From positions 1 to 51,382 of the forward strand of contig DAHVNW010000010.1 of the NCBI GenBank assembly GCA_027319095.1: 51,382 nt of DNA, given 5' to 3'. The stretch is from a bacterium (lineage in GTDB: Bacteria; SZUA-79; Acidulodesulfobacterales; Acidulodesulfobacteraceae). Position 1 is the first letter of the stretch. The number at the start of each line of letters is the position of its first letter. Shown in pieces: positions 35,950 through 45,147 of this stretch. Position numbers and translations under genes: made by a program. A model generated the notes under the pieces. The model did no database searches, was not told the DNA's origin, and saw only the letters and a program-made list of their open reading frames with translations.

Positions 35950-37338
35950 TTAACCTCCTAATTCTTTTTTAATATCTGCAATATTTTTATTAAATCTCTT
36001 ATAAAACGATTCGAATTTCTTTTTTGGAACCGAAATTATTTCTATAATAGTTTTTTTTCCGCCTTCGGCTTCAGTTAATCTGACCCATGTTTGAGCCTGG
36101 TTAAAGAAAAAAGCAAAAAACATGGAAACGATTAATATTATGCACCCTATCCATACTAAAGACACGTATTTATTTTTAGAAATTTCCATACCGCTGTAAT
36201 AATATGTTTTTACCTGCGCTATTCCCGTATATAAAAAAACCATGTGTTTATATTTGGCAAAAATCATCGGTTCCTTTAAGTTTTTATCCGGCAAAATATG
36301 AAAACGCACCTTTTTGACGGCATTTTTTTTATCGTTTTTTATTATATTTAAATAGAAAGGGAGCCGCCCTTTTTTAGGATGCTTATAAGGAATAAAGCTA
36401 AAGCTTATGCCGCCCACGCCTGCCGGATACGATTTCCCGATTGCCGCATTTATGTATTTTCTATACGCTGGATTTTTTAAATTAAGAGACAAAATACGCA
36501 CTATAACTTTAGTAGGCTTATAATGTCCGTAACTTGCCTGGTATATTGTAATGCCGTCGTAAGTTACAGGATGGTTGACTTCCATATTTTTTGTTAAGAC
36601 CGTTACGTGATTTTTAATTATGCTGATTGTGCTAATATAAGCTTTAGGGATGCGGTCGGGATAATATTTTGTCTGGTATTTGTCGAGCCTTATGACGAAA
36701 GGCAGTTTTACCGGCTTTTGATTTTTAAGCAGGTAAGAAACGTTAGTTTTTTCCCCGACTTTTATGTTGGTATAAGACCTGAAGCCGTATTTGAAATTCA
36801 GCAGGACGCCTACGATAATTATTATTACGCTTAAATGGGCTATGAAAGGCGAAAACCTGAAAACGGAATTTTTAGAATAATATAATTCCGTGCTTCCCCC
36901 GTTATCGCCTTGTTTTTTTACAAAGGGTTTTCCGAACTTTAAATTTAAATTTTTTTTAATTTCTTCCGCAGTTTTTTTAGATTCTAAGGTTTCAAATACG
37001 CCTTTCGGGGTTTTTTTATCCAATGTCTCTTTAAAAGATGGAAAAGGTCCGAAAACCGCTTTCAGCGTTTGCGGAAAAATATTTGCCGATGCAAAGACTA
37101 AATTTACTATAAGAAGCGCCGCCAACCCTATAAAATACCATGAATCGTAAATATTTAAAAACCCGAGCCGATAAAGTATATGATACGCAGCCGGTCCGAA
37201 TATTTTTTTATACTGATTTATCGTATTCCCTTGATTTATGAAAGTTCCTATCATAGCGATTGCCGCGATTGCTATAAAAAGAAATATGGCGAGCTTGACG
37301 GAGGAAAAAAAATTATTTAATTTCGAAAACATTTTCAT
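35950..37338 (-). CDS. resB: Cytochrome c biogenesis protein ResB
   Basis: A 462-residue ResB/Ccs1 protein: N-terminal membrane segments (LNNFFSSVKLAIFLFIAIAAIAMIGTFI is the typical opening), a large periplasmic domain (about 190-385), and a last membrane helix (about 390-412). It is the system II partner of CcsA. The annotated ATG abuts a TATAAT box with no Shine-Dalgarno between. The third codon is also ATG (37332-37330) and sits at the predicted +1, so the true start may be there on a leaderless message. Confidence 0.92.
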   Translation of the reverse strand: MKMFSKLNNFFSSVKLAIFLFIAIAAIAMIGTFINQGNTINQYKKIFGPAAYHILYRLGFLNIYDSWYFIGLAALLIVNLVFASANIFPQTLKAVFGPFPSFKETLDKKTPKGVFETLESKKTAEEIKKNLNLKFGKPFVKKQGDNGGSTELYYSKNSVFRFSPFIAHLSVIIIIVGVLLNFKYGFRSYTNIKVGEKTNVSYLLKNQKPVKLPFVIRLDKYQTKYYPDRIPKAYISTISIIKNHVTVLTKNMEVNHPVTYDGITIYQASYGHYKPTKVIVRILSLNLKNPAYRKYINAAIGKSYPAGVGGISFSFIPYKHPKKGRLPFYLNIIKNDKKNAVKKVRFHILPDKNLKEPMIFAKYKHMVFLYTGIAQVKTYYYSGMEISKNKYVSLVWIGCIILIVSMFFAFFFNQAQTWVRLTEAEGGKKTIIEIISVPKKKFESFYKRFNKNIADIKKELGG

Positions 37339-37367
37339 ATTATATTGAATTGCCGGAAAATTGTAAA
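37339..37367 (-). promoter_or_regulatory. Promoter of resB, possibly leaderless
   Basis: On the minus strand TTTACA (37367-37362) and a perfect TATAAT (37344-37339) are separated by 17 bp. The -10 box directly touches the resB ATG. The expected start of transcription (about 37332) coincides with the A of the third-codon ATG. Confidence 0.6.
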
Positions 37368-37427
37368 GCCAAAAAATTTAGGATTAGGTAAGTTTTAGAT
37401 TAATTTCTAATTAATTTCTGATTAATC

Positions 37428-37456
37428 TTGACAAAATCTAAAAATATTGATTAAAT
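37428..37456 (+). promoter_or_regulatory. Promoter of hrcA-grpE-dnaK-dnaJ
   Basis: A consensus TTGACA (37428-37433) with TTAAAT (37451-37456) at 17-bp spacing. The CIRCE operator begins 5 nt after the -10 and would cover the transcription start, as in HrcA-repressed promoters. Confidence 0.7.
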
Positions 37457-37461
37457 AATAT

Positions 37462-37488
37462 TTAGCACTCAGAATGTTTAAGTGCTAA
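37462..37488. promoter_or_regulatory. CIRCE operator (HrcA-binding site)
   Basis: TTAGCACTC (37462-37470), a 9-nt spacer, and AAGTGCTAA (37480-37488) match the CIRCE consensus TTAGCACTC-N9-GAGTGCTAA with one mismatch. It lies 66 nt upstream of hrcA itself, so the repressor would control its own operon and the DnaK chaperone genes. Confidence 0.95.
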
Positions 37489-37554
37489 TTAAAATTTAAG
37501 ACGAATCGATAAAGTAAGCGGATATTTAGCCTGTCATGTTCGTTTAAGGCATTT

Positions 37555-38646
37555 ATGGAAGAAAAGTGCGAAAAAAACAACAACGGTTTAACGCGCGGCA
37601 AAGCGGGCAGTTGCTGCGGCAGTTTAAGCGAAAGGAGCAGGGAAGTCCTGTTGGGCATAATAGAAGGATACTTCGGAACCGCTAATCCGGTAGGCTCAAA
37701 ATTTATCGCGGAAAATTATAATTTGAATTTAAGCTCCGCTTCTATTAGAAATATAATGGCATCTTTGGAAGAAGAAGGGTATATTTACCAACCGCACTTT
37801 TCGGCGGGAAGGGTACCTACCGCAAAGGGATACAAGTTTTATATAGAAAGCTTGATGAAAGCCGAAAAAATAACTAAGGAACAAAAAGAAAATATTAAAA
37901 AAAAGTTTAACGCCGAAAATAGAAATTTAAGCATTATATTAAATCAGGCTTCCATTTCGCTTTCCGATTTGTCGCATTATGCAGGAGTGGTTCTTGCTCC
38001 CGATACTTCCGGCGCCTGCCTTCTGCATATCGAGTTCATAAGGATAAAAACGAACAATATTCTTGCTATTATAGTATTTAAAAACGGCATTACCGAAAAT
38101 AAATCGTTTTATATTGCAAAAGATATTAAGCAAAACGAACTTATCAGGTATTCCAATAAACTTAATTTTATTATAGAAAATAAGAAATGCGATTTAGACG
38201 GATTAAAAGAAATCATAACCGAAGAAATGCACAGCGATAAGGAAAATTTTTATACGATATTAAATAATACGATATTTTATTCCCCGGACGGGGCCGGCGG
38301 CAATTACGATAACTGCCTGTACGTGGGTCCTGAAGGCGGTTTATTGGAAGAGCCGGAATTTTCGAATAACGAACAGATAAAATTTCTTATTAAAACCATT
38401 TCCGATAAAAAGACTATAATAAAACTGCTCGGACATACCAAAAACAGCAAAACGAAGCAGTTTTTTATAGGTTCTGATACGGAGTGGTCGGAAATATCCG
38501 GTTTATCCCTCATAACCGCTCCGTATTTCAGCGAAAATAATATGCTAAAAGGGTCTATCGGTATTATAGGCCCGTTAAGAATGAACTATTCCCACGTAAT
38601 ATCCATAATAGATTTTATGGCCGAATTTCTTGGAGAAATTATATGA
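37555..38646 (+). CDS. hrcA: Heat-inducible transcription repressor HrcA
   Basis: A 363-residue repressor that binds CIRCE. The N-terminal winged helix includes GNPVGSK-like ANPVGSKFIAENYNLNLSSA and IRNIMASLEEEGYIYQPHFSAGRVPT, the family signature. The remainder is the GAF-like and dimerisation part ending in MNYSHVISIIDFMAEFLGEI. The first 25 residues, rich in Asn, Gly and Cys, extend beyond the usual start. It heads the operon below the CIRCE site. Confidence 0.95.
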   Translation: MEEKCEKNNNGLTRGKAGSCCGSLSERSREVLLGIIEGYFGTANPVGSKFIAENYNLNLSSASIRNIMASLEEEGYIYQPHFSAGRVPTAKGYKFYIESLMKAEKITKEQKENIKKKFNAENRNLSIILNQASISLSDLSHYAGVVLAPDTSGACLLHIEFIRIKTNNILAIIVFKNGITENKSFYIAKDIKQNELIRYSNKLNFIIENKKCDLDGLKEIITEEMHSDKENFYTILNNTIFYSPDGAGGNYDNCLYVGPEGGLLEEPEFSNNEQIKFLIKTISDKKTIIKLLGHTKNSKTKQFFIGSDTEWSEISGLSLITAPYFSENNMLKGSIGIIGPLRMNYSHVISIIDFMAEFLGEII

Positions 38647-38686
38647 ATATAATGAATATGAAATTAAACTCTGGGAGAAAAAACAG

Positions 38687-39376
38687 ATGCATGTAAACGA
38701 AAAAAACTTTAAAAACGAAAAAGTAAACGCAGGCGGCGAAGAAACGGACGTAGAAAACGAATTTGGAAAAAAAATGGAAGAGCCTGAAGCGGAAGAACGG
38801 TTGACGGAAGATTCGATAGCCGTAGAAACCGATATAGACATCGACGAGATTCCAAACCCGGAAAATATCGACGAAGCCGGCAAGACCCTTAATTATTTAA
38901 AAAATGCCCTAAAAAGGTTAAAAAAAGAATGCGAAGATTCAAATTCAAATTATCTTAAAAGTTTAGCCGATTTTGAAAATTTCAGGAAAAGGATGAACAG
39001 GGAAAAAGAAGAGTCCTTAAAGTTCTCCAACGAAAGGCTTTTGAAAGATATGCTTCCTGCAATCGACTATTTGGATCTTGCGATAGGACATTCGGCATAT
39101 TATCTCGGACAGGATTCTTCGGGCAACCTTAAGTCTTTCATAGACGGCGTAAAGTTAGCCTACGACGAATTTATAAAGATTTTAAAAAACCACGGAGTCG
39201 AAATTATAGAAACATCCGGGAAAAATTTCGACCCTAATTTTCACGAAGCTGTAGAAATACTTGAAGATTCAGGCGAGCCTGACGGAAAAATAATAGCCGA
39301 AAAAAGAAAAGGGTATGTTTTTAAAGAAAGGCTGTTAAGACCGGCCATGGTTTCGATTGCAAAAAATAAAAATTAG
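38687..39376 (+). CDS. grpE: Nucleotide exchange factor GrpE
   Basis: The DnaK exchange factor. The ATG at 38687 (229 residues) is preferred over an upstream in-frame ATG at 38630 that overlaps hrcA, because GGGAG lies about 10 nt before it. The first 65 residues are highly acidic and likely disordered. A long coiled coil (about 70-120) leads to NFRKRMNREKEE, and the beta domain has the signature GKNFDPNFHEAVE and the C-terminal LLRPAMVSIAK. Confidence 0.93.
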   Translation: MHVNEKNFKNEKVNAGGEETDVENEFGKKMEEPEAEERLTEDSIAVETDIDIDEIPNPENIDEAGKTLNYLKNALKRLKKECEDSNSNYLKSLADFENFRKRMNREKEESLKFSNERLLKDMLPAIDYLDLAIGHSAYYLGQDSSGNLKSFIDGVKLAYDEFIKILKNHGVEIIETSGKNFDPNFHEAVEILEDSGEPDGKIIAEKRKGYVFKERLLRPAMVSIAKNKN

Positions 39377-39483
39377 GATGCAAAATTCCATTTTTATTTA
39401 TTTACATATAAGATATAATTATAATAATTAATAAAAAATAATCAAAAAATAAAATTCACATATGTTTTAAGGAGAAGTTAATC

Positions 39484-41445
39484 ATGGGAAAAGTAATAGG
39501 AATCGATTTAGGAACCACAAACTCCTGCGTTGCGGTTATGGAGGGCAAAGAGCCCGTCGTAATAGCAAACTCGGAAGGCGCAAGGACGACGCCGTCCGTA
39601 GTATCTTTTGCCGACAACGGCGAGAGGCTTGTCGGGCAGGCGGCTAAAAGACAGGCTGTAACAAATCCCGAAAACACAGTTTATGCCGTAAAAAGACTTA
39701 TCGGCAGAAAGTATGATTCGCCGGAAGTGCAGGCATTTAAAAAAGTATGTCCATATAAAATCGTTCCCAGCGAAAACGGGGACGCATGGGTCGAAATAAA
39801 AGGCAGAAAATATTCGCCGGCGGAAATCTCGTCTATAATATTGATAAAAATGAAAAAGACGGCAGAAGATTATCTGGGCGAACCGGTTACCGAAGCGGTA
39901 ATTACCGTTCCGGCATATTTTAACGATTCGCAGAGGCAGGCTACGAAGGACGCCGGCAAGATAGCGGGTCTCGATGTTTTAAGAATTATCAACGAGCCTA
40001 CGGCATCTTCGCTTGCATACGGTCTCGACAAAAAGAAGGAAGAAAAAATAGCGGTTTACGATCTCGGCGGCGGAACTTTCGATATTTCCATCCTCGAACT
40101 TGGCGAAGGCGTATTCGAGGTAAAATCGACCAACGGCGATACTTTTCTGGGCGGCGAAGATTTCGACCAAAAAATAATCGACTATATTGCCGACGAATTC
40201 AAAAAAGATTATACGATAGATTTAAGAAAAGACAAGATGGCCCTTCAAAGGTTAAAAGAAGCCGCAGAAAAGGCAAAAATAGAACTTTCGTCTTCCCTGG
40301 AAACCGACGTTAATCTCCCGTTTATAACGGCGGATGCAAGCGGCCCTAAACATTTAAATATGAAGTTATCCAGGGCGAAGCTTGAACAGCTTACCGGAGG
40401 ATTAATAGAAAAGTCCATGGGGCCGGTTAAAACGGCATTAGGAGATGCTTCCCTTTCGACATCTCAGATAGACGAAGTCGTTCTTGTCGGCGGACAGACC
40501 AGGATGCCCAGGGTTCAGCAAGCCGTTAAGGATTTTTTTGGGAAAGAACCCCATAAAGGCGTTAACCCCGACGAAGTAGTCGCGGTCGGCGCGGCAATTC
40601 AGGGAGCCGTTCTTAAAGGCGATGTAAAAGACGTATTGCTTCTCGACGTTTCTCCTCTTTCTCTTGGCATCGAAACGCTCGGAGGAGTCAGTACGAAATT
40701 AATAGAAAAAAATACTACTATCCCGACAAGAAAAAGCCAGATATTTTCTACGGCGGCCGATAACCAGCCGGCGGTTACGATAAACGTTCTTCAGGGAGAA
40801 AGGGAAATGGCTTCCGACAACAAGAGTCTTGGAAGATTCGAACTTACCGGAATACCGCCGTCGCCGAGGGGCGTTCCTCAAATCGAGGTCACGTTCGATA
40901 TAGACGCCAACGGAATAGTCCATGTTTCGGCTAAAGACTTAGGAACCGGCAAGGAACAGTCTATTAGAATTACGGCTTCCAGCGGATTATCCAAAGAAGA
41001 AATAGATAAAATGATTAAAGAAGCGGAACTTCACAAAGACGAAGATTTCAAAAGAAAAGAGCTGATAGAGGTAAGGAACCATTTAGACGGATTAATTTAT
41101 TCGGTTGAAAAAACGCTAAAAGAGTCGGAAGGTAAAATAGAATCTTCCGATAAAATGGCTGCCGAGGAAAAAATTGCCGAGGCCAAAAAAGCCGTCGAAG
41201 GAGATGACGCGGAAGCCATAAAGCGCATAACCGAAGAATTAGAAAAATTATCACATGCTATAGCCGAATCTATTTACAAGAAAACGGCGGCGGAGGGCGC
41301 GGGCGCAGGTTCCGGCGGCGCCGGTGCCGGCGGTTCCGCGGAGGCAGGCGCCGGATACGGGTATGACGAAGGACAGGGCAAATCTGCCGACGAAAACGTC
41401 GTAGAAGCGGAATACGAAGAAGTGAAAGATAAAAAGAACGAATAA
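39484..41445 (+). CDS. dnaK: Chaperone DnaK (Hsp70)
   Basis: A 653-residue Hsp70. The nucleotide-binding domain opens with [13 protein letters not shown] and has [14 protein letters not shown] and the VGGQTRMP motif; the linker [16 protein letters not shown] leads to the substrate-binding domain. The C-terminal tail holds a Gly/Ala-rich tract (about 602-626) before the acidic ending [17 protein letters not shown] precedes the ATG. It lies 107 nt after grpE and 48 nt before dnaJ. Confidence 0.98.
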   Translation: MGKVIGIDLGTTNSCVAVMEGKEPVVIANSEGARTTPSVVSFADNGERLVGQAAKRQAVTNPENTVYAVKRLIGRKYDSPEVQAFKKVCPYKIVPSENGDAWVEIKGRKYSPAEISSIILIKMKKTAEDYLGEPVTEAVITVPAYFNDSQRQATKDAGKIAGLDVLRIINEPTASSLAYGLDKKKEEKIAVYDLGGGTFDISILELGEGVFEVKSTNGDTFLGGEDFDQKIIDYIADEFKKDYTIDLRKDKMALQRLKEAAEKAKIELSSSLETDVNLPFITADASGPKHLNMKLSRAKLEQLTGGLIEKSMGPVKTALGDASLSTSQIDEVVLVGGQTRMPRVQQAVKDFFGKEPHKGVNPDEVVAVGAAIQGAVLKGDVKDVLLLDVSPLSLGIETLGGVSTKLIEKNTTIPTRKSQIFSTAADNQPAVTINVLQGEREMASDNKSLGRFELTGIPPSPRGVPQIEVTFDIDANGIVHVSAKDLGTGKEQSIRITASSGLSKEEIDKMIKEAELHKDEDFKRKELIEVRNHLDGLIYSVEKTLKESEGKIESSDKMAAEEKIAEAKKAVEGDDAEAIKRITEELEKLSHAIAESIYKKTAAEGAGAGSGGAGAGGSAEAGAGYGYDEGQGKSADENVVEAEYEEVKDKKNE

Positions 41446-41493
41446 GCGTTTAACATTTCAATTTAACATTTTAAATCAACTAATTATTTTATA

Positions 41494-42594
41494 ATGGCGT
41501 CTAAAAGAGATTATTATGAAATTCTGGGCTTGGAACGGGATGCAAGCTCGGATGAAATAAAAAAAGCTTACAGGAAACTTGCCCTGAAGCATCATCCCGA
41601 TAAAAATCAGGGAAACGGGGAAGCGGAAGAAAAGTTTAAAGAAATAAACGAAGCATACAGCGTTTTATGCGACGATGAAAAAAGAGCCGCGTACGACAGG
41701 TTCGGCCATGAAGGGCTGGGGGCTTTTGCCTCCGGTACGGGAGGAGGCGGATTCGGGTTCGGCGATATATTCGGCGAATTTTTTGGAGACATTTTTTCTC
41801 AATCCGGCAAGAAAAACAGGCGTAGAAAAGGCGAAGATTTAAGGTACGGAGTCAGAATACAGTTTGAGGAATCTATATCAGGGGTATCTAAGCAAATAAA
41901 ATTCAATAGATACGAAATATGTTCGTCCTGCGACGGAACCGGCGCGAAAAAGGGTACGAAAAAAATTACATGCTCCGTTTGCAGAGGAACCGGGGAAATC
42001 AGACAACAGCAAGGTTTTTTTTCCATTTCCAGGACGTGCTATAAGTGTAACGGGGAAGGTGAAATAATCGAACATCCCTGTCCAGCCTGCAAAGGAGAGG
42101 GCAGGGTTATAAAAGAACGCAAGCTCGATATAAAAATACCGGCCGGTATAGAAGACGGCAACAGGCTTAAAGTATCCGGAGAAGGTTCTTCCGGGTTTTT
42201 CGGCGGTCCAAACGGCGATCTTTACGTCGATATAAGCGTCGAAACCCATTCGATATTTAAAAGAGATGGAAGCGATATTTTCGTTTCTATTCCGATAAGT
42301 TTTTCACAGGCGGCTTTAGGGTGCGAATTAGAAGTGCCCACGGTTGACGGAAAATCTGTTATAAAAATATTGTCGGGCACGCAAAGCGGAACGCAATTGA
42401 CGCTTAAAGGAAAAGGGGCGCCGAGGATTAACGGCGGACCTAAGGGCAACGAATATATCAGCGTTATCGTCGAAACGCCGACAAATTTAACTTCGAAGCA
42501 AAAAAAGCTTTTTGAAGAACTTGCCGCCGAAAATAAAGAAGAAAGCCATCCTTTAAAAAAATCTTTTATGGATAAAATTAAATCTTTTATATAA
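41494..42594 (+). CDS. dnaJ: Chaperone DnaJ (Hsp40)
   Basis: A 366-residue type I J-protein. The J domain has HHPDKN (HPD near residue 33), followed by a Gly/Phe-rich segment (about 75-105), four CxxCxGxG zinc repeats ([32 protein letters not shown]), and the two client-binding beta domains. It stimulates DnaK ATPase. It ends the hrcA-grpE-dnaK-dnaJ operon; its stop sits in a short ATAAT repeat. Confidence 0.97.
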   Translation: MASKRDYYEILGLERDASSDEIKKAYRKLALKHHPDKNQGNGEAEEKFKEINEAYSVLCDDEKRAAYDRFGHEGLGAFASGTGGGGFGFGDIFGEFFGDIFSQSGKKNRRRKGEDLRYGVRIQFEESISGVSKQIKFNRYEICSSCDGTGAKKGTKKITCSVCRGTGEIRQQQGFFSISRTCYKCNGEGEIIEHPCPACKGEGRVIKERKLDIKIPAGIEDGNRLKVSGEGSSGFFGGPNGDLYVDISVETHSIFKRDGSDIFVSIPISFSQAALGCELEVPTVDGKSVIKILSGTQSGTQLTLKGKGAPRINGGPKGNEYISVIVETPTNLTSKQKKLFEELAAENKEESHPLKKSFMDKIKSFI

Positions 42595-42612
42595 TATAAT
42601 ATAATATAAATT

Positions 42613-42942
42613 TTATTCGCTTATAAAACGAATATCCCTAACGGATATTTTTTTATCTAAAAGAAGATTGCCGTCGTTTGCGGAAGAAAAAAATTCGTTG
42701 ATTTTTTTTACGAATTCTTCTTTAATAAAACCAAGTTCGAAAATTAAAACCGAATTTTCCACGCTAACCGTTAAAACATTGTTATATAAGGTTTTGGGCC
42801 TGGTTTTTTTACTTATTTCCTTTCCGCATATCGATTCCCAGTTTTCGTATAATATTAAAACGCAATAATCGGAGCGGCTCAGACTTTTTTTTAGCGCGGA
42901 TAAAAGTATATCCTTTAAATTTAATTGTTGATTTAATTTCAT
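42613..42942 (-). CDS. DUF721/DciA-like protein
   Basis: A 109-residue protein with the DUF721 pattern: a central Trp (YENWESICGKEISKKTRP), then LYNNVLTVSVENSVLIFELGFIKEEFVKKIN. DciA, in the same family, helps load the replicative helicase DnaB in bacteria that lack DnaC. Short length and low conservation limit certainty about that role here. It is convergent with dnaJ (18-nt gap) and divergent from the zinc-ribbon gene. Confidence 0.7.
   Translation of the reverse strand: MKLNQQLNLKDILLSALKKSLSRSDYCVLILYENWESICGKEISKKTRPKTLYNNVLTVSVENSVLIFELGFIKEEFVKKINEFFSSANDGNLLLDKKISVRDIRFISE
42631..42654 (+). terminator. Rho-independent terminator of dnaJ
   Basis: AATATCC, a 5-nt loop CTAAC, and GGATATT form a perfect 7-bp stem overlapping a run of seven T (42648-42654), 36 nt past the dnaJ stop. 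The element lies inside the 3' end of the convergent DUF721 gene. The stem is AT-rich, so strength is uncertain. Confidence 0.5.
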
Positions 42943-43036
42943 TATTATAATATTATTGCTTATAATGTAAAAGTTTACAATAAATTTATTTAAATTATTA
43001 AATTAATTTAGATGAAAATTTAAACAAAAACCGAAT

Positions 43037-43603
43037 ATGGATATCAATTGCCCTTACTGCGAAACGCATTACGAGTTAGTCGATTCTCTTATTCCCGAAG
43101 GAACCGTTAAGCTGAAATGCAGGGTTTGTTCGAACGTTTTTTATTTAGATAAAGATAACGGCAAAGTTTCTAAGTTAGAGGATAAGGTTAAAACTGTTGC
43201 CGGGACCGATGCCGCAGAAATTAACATTCCGGCTACGCCCAAGCCACGGCTTAAATCTTCAATGCCGCCGCCTAAAGAATCGTCCGAAAATCCAGCCGTA
43301 GATGATTTTATGCAGTCTATAATGTCGGAAATTAACCGTTCCGTCGCCGAAGAAACCGGTGAAGAAACAGGTCAAACCGCAGACGGCGGCGCAAACGGAT
43401 TATACTCAAAAAACGGCGAAGGCTCGAAAGCCGCCGGCGTTTCCGCATCCAAATTCAATTCCAATTTATTATTTCAAATCGCGGTTCTAACAATTTTAGT
43501 TTTACTGTTTCTAATCGCCGCAACCGGAGCGCTTATTCATTACAATATAATATATATACCGTTCTTTCCTAAAGCCTTATCTGATTTTTTATCGTCTGTC
43601 TAA
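43037..43603 (+). CDS. Zinc-ribbon (MJ0042-type) membrane protein
   Basis: A 188-residue protein. The first 38 residues form an MJ0042-type zinc ribbon with CPYC and CRVC pairs and the typical VKLKCRVCSNVFYL strand. A Pro/Glu-rich linker (about 60-135) leads to one membrane helix (about 145-170) and a short tail. Such proteins are common in delta-proteobacterial lineages and often unstudied. Its stop codon overlaps that of the convergent histidine kinase by 4 nt. Confidence 0.75.
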   Translation: MDINCPYCETHYELVDSLIPEGTVKLKCRVCSNVFYLDKDNGKVSKLEDKVKTVAGTDAAEINIPATPKPRLKSSMPPPKESSENPAVDDFMQSIMSEINRSVAEETGEETGQTADGGANGLYSKNGEGSKAAGVSASKFNSNLLFQIAVLTILVLLFLIAATGALIHYNIIYIPFFPKALSDFLSSV

Positions 43604-44649
43604 ATAGGGATATAAACGGATGCGGTCGTGCCGCGGTTTTTTACCGACGATATGTCTATAAAGCCTCCGTGTTCGTGTATTATTTTCTGGCTCAGGGCGA
43701 GGCCGAGGCCGCTTCCTTTTTCTTTTGTCGTGAAAAACGGAACGAATATATTTTTCATATCGCTTTTACTTATTCCGCAACCGTTGTCTATAAAATCTAT
43801 TTTTATAAATTTAGGATTATTTCTGGTGTAATCTAATTTAGTAATAATCTTTATTATATTGCCTTTAGGCTTTTTTTCGGCGTAGATAGAATTTTTTATC
43901 AAATTTAAGAAAACTTGAATCAATGCGTTTTCCGAGCCGTATATTCCGGGGAGGCTCGGATCGAATTCTTTTATAATTTCTATATTTTTGGACGAAAATT
44001 CTGCCTGTTCCATAATTATTATTTCATTTATTATTTTATTGACGTTTACCGCCGCCGATTTAATTTTATGTTTCCTGGATAACGATAAAAGGTCTTCTAT
44101 GAGATTATTAATTCTCGAAGATTCTTTTATTATAATTTCAAGAAAATTATTAAGGTCTGGCTCGTTAAATTTTCTTTTTAAATAAGCCGCGGAAGCCTTA
44201 ATCCCTCCAAGGGGATTTCTTATTTCATGCGACATTTCCGCAATAAATCGCGACAGGTCATCGATTCTTTCTTCGTTTTTAATATTGTGATCCATTTCTT
44301 TGAATCTGGTAATGTCTTTTAAGGAGACTAAAATATAAAATGTGTTTTCTTCGATAATTTTAGATATTTCCAGTATTACGTATCTTGTCCGGTTTCTATT
44401 TCGAAATTCGTATTCGAATTCTATAAACCCTTCGTCCGTCTGCATAACGTTTTTTACTTTCTCTTCGATGTAGGCGCCGTTATCGAAGAAGCGGCTCAGC
44501 CGGATATTATTTAAGAACCTGTCTGAATATCCTGTTAGTTCCTGTGCTTGCAGGTTTAAAAATCTCAAGACGAGATTTTCGTCGAATATAATTACGGAAT
44601 AGTTCAAATTATTGAGAATTAAATTGCTTATGTCGGTTTCGATGTTCAT
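43600..44649 (-). CDS. NtrB-like cytosolic PAS histidine kinase
   Basis: A 349-residue kinase with no membrane segment. An N-terminal PAS domain (about 10-120, SVIIFDENLVLRFLNLQAQELTGYS) is followed by HisKA with EMSHEIRNPLGGIKASAAYL and a HATPase domain (NLIKNSIYA, DNGCGIS, GSGLGLALSQKI). The NPLGGI sequence and overall layout resemble NtrB (GlnL), which pairs with NtrC and PII. No NtrC gene lies beside it; PII is at 31851. The start is at a predicted transcription start, so the mRNA may be leaderless. Confidence 0.85.
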   Translation of the reverse strand: MNIETDISNLILNNLNYSVIIFDENLVLRFLNLQAQELTGYSDRFLNNIRLSRFFDNGAYIEEKVKNVMQTDEGFIEFEYEFRNRNRTRYVILEISKIIEENTFYILVSLKDITRFKEMDHNIKNEERIDDLSRFIAEMSHEIRNPLGGIKASAAYLKRKFNEPDLNNFLEIIIKESSRINNLIEDLLSLSRKHKIKSAAVNVNKIINEIIIMEQAEFSSKNIEIIKEFDPSLPGIYGSENALIQVFLNLIKNSIYAEKKPKGNIIKIITKLDYTRNNPKFIKIDFIDNGCGISKSDMKNIFVPFFTTKEKGSGLGLALSQKIIHEHGGFIDISSVKNRGTTASVYIPI

Positions 44650-44655
44650 TTTGCT

Positions 44656-44664
44656 ATTATACCA
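44656..44664 (-). promoter_or_regulatory. Extended -10 promoter of the NtrB-like kinase
   Basis: On the minus strand TGG-TATAAT (44664-44656) is a perfect extended -10 element. The expected +1, 7 nt past the last T, is 44649, the A of the start codon. No Shine-Dalgarno exists, so a leaderless message is predicted. Confidence 0.55.
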
Positions 44665-44673
44665 AATTTTTTA

Positions 44674-44702
44674 TTGTTTAAATTTTATAAATTATTTATA
44701 AT
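44674..44702 (+). promoter_or_regulatory. Promoter of the HIT/polyamine genes
   Basis: TTGTTT (44674-44679) and a perfect TATAAT (44697-44702) at 17-bp spacing. The ATG at 44711 is 9 nt from the last T of the -10, with no Shine-Dalgarno, so the transcript is leaderless or nearly so. It is back-to-back with the kinase promoter. Confidence 0.6.
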
Positions 44703-44710
44703 ACAAAATT

Positions 44711-45067
44711 ATGATTTTAAAAGAGGACTGTATTTTTTGCAAAATCGCAAATAAAAAGATACCGGCGGATATAATAGACGAAACGGATAATTTTGTCGTC
44801 ATAAAGGATATTAATCCCGTAGCGCCGATGCATCTTTTAATAATTTCAAAAATACATTACGACAGCGTTCTGGATACAGGCGGCGAAGACGGAATAAACT
44901 GCGGAAAGGAGTTATTTGGGATACTCGGTACGCTTGCCGAAAAGTTTAACGTTGCAGACAAAGGGTTCAGGACGGTTATTAATACTAAAGAAGACGGCGG
45001 GCAGACCGTGAATCATCTCCACATACATTTTATGGCGGGCAGATGGTTCGGCTGGCCTCCGGGCTAA
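44711..45067 (+). CDS. HIT family nucleotide hydrolase (HinT-like)
   Basis: A 118-residue histidine-triad protein. CIFCKIANKKIPADII is the HinT opening and HLHIHFMAG the catalytic triad near residue 100. HinT-type enzymes hydrolyse adenosine phosphoramidates. The substrate here is not known. It stands 80 nt before speE and may share its promoter. Confidence 0.92.
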   Translation: MILKEDCIFCKIANKKIPADIIDETDNFVVIKDINPVAPMHLLIISKIHYDSVLDTGGEDGINCGKELFGILGTLAEKFNVADKGFRTVINTKEDGGQTVNHLHIHFMAGRWFGWPPG

Positions 45068-45147
45068 ACGACGATATCGGATGAAAAAAATAAATGATAG
45101 CACGATAAAGCAATTGTTAAAAAACAGGGGGAAATAAAAAAAAATTA

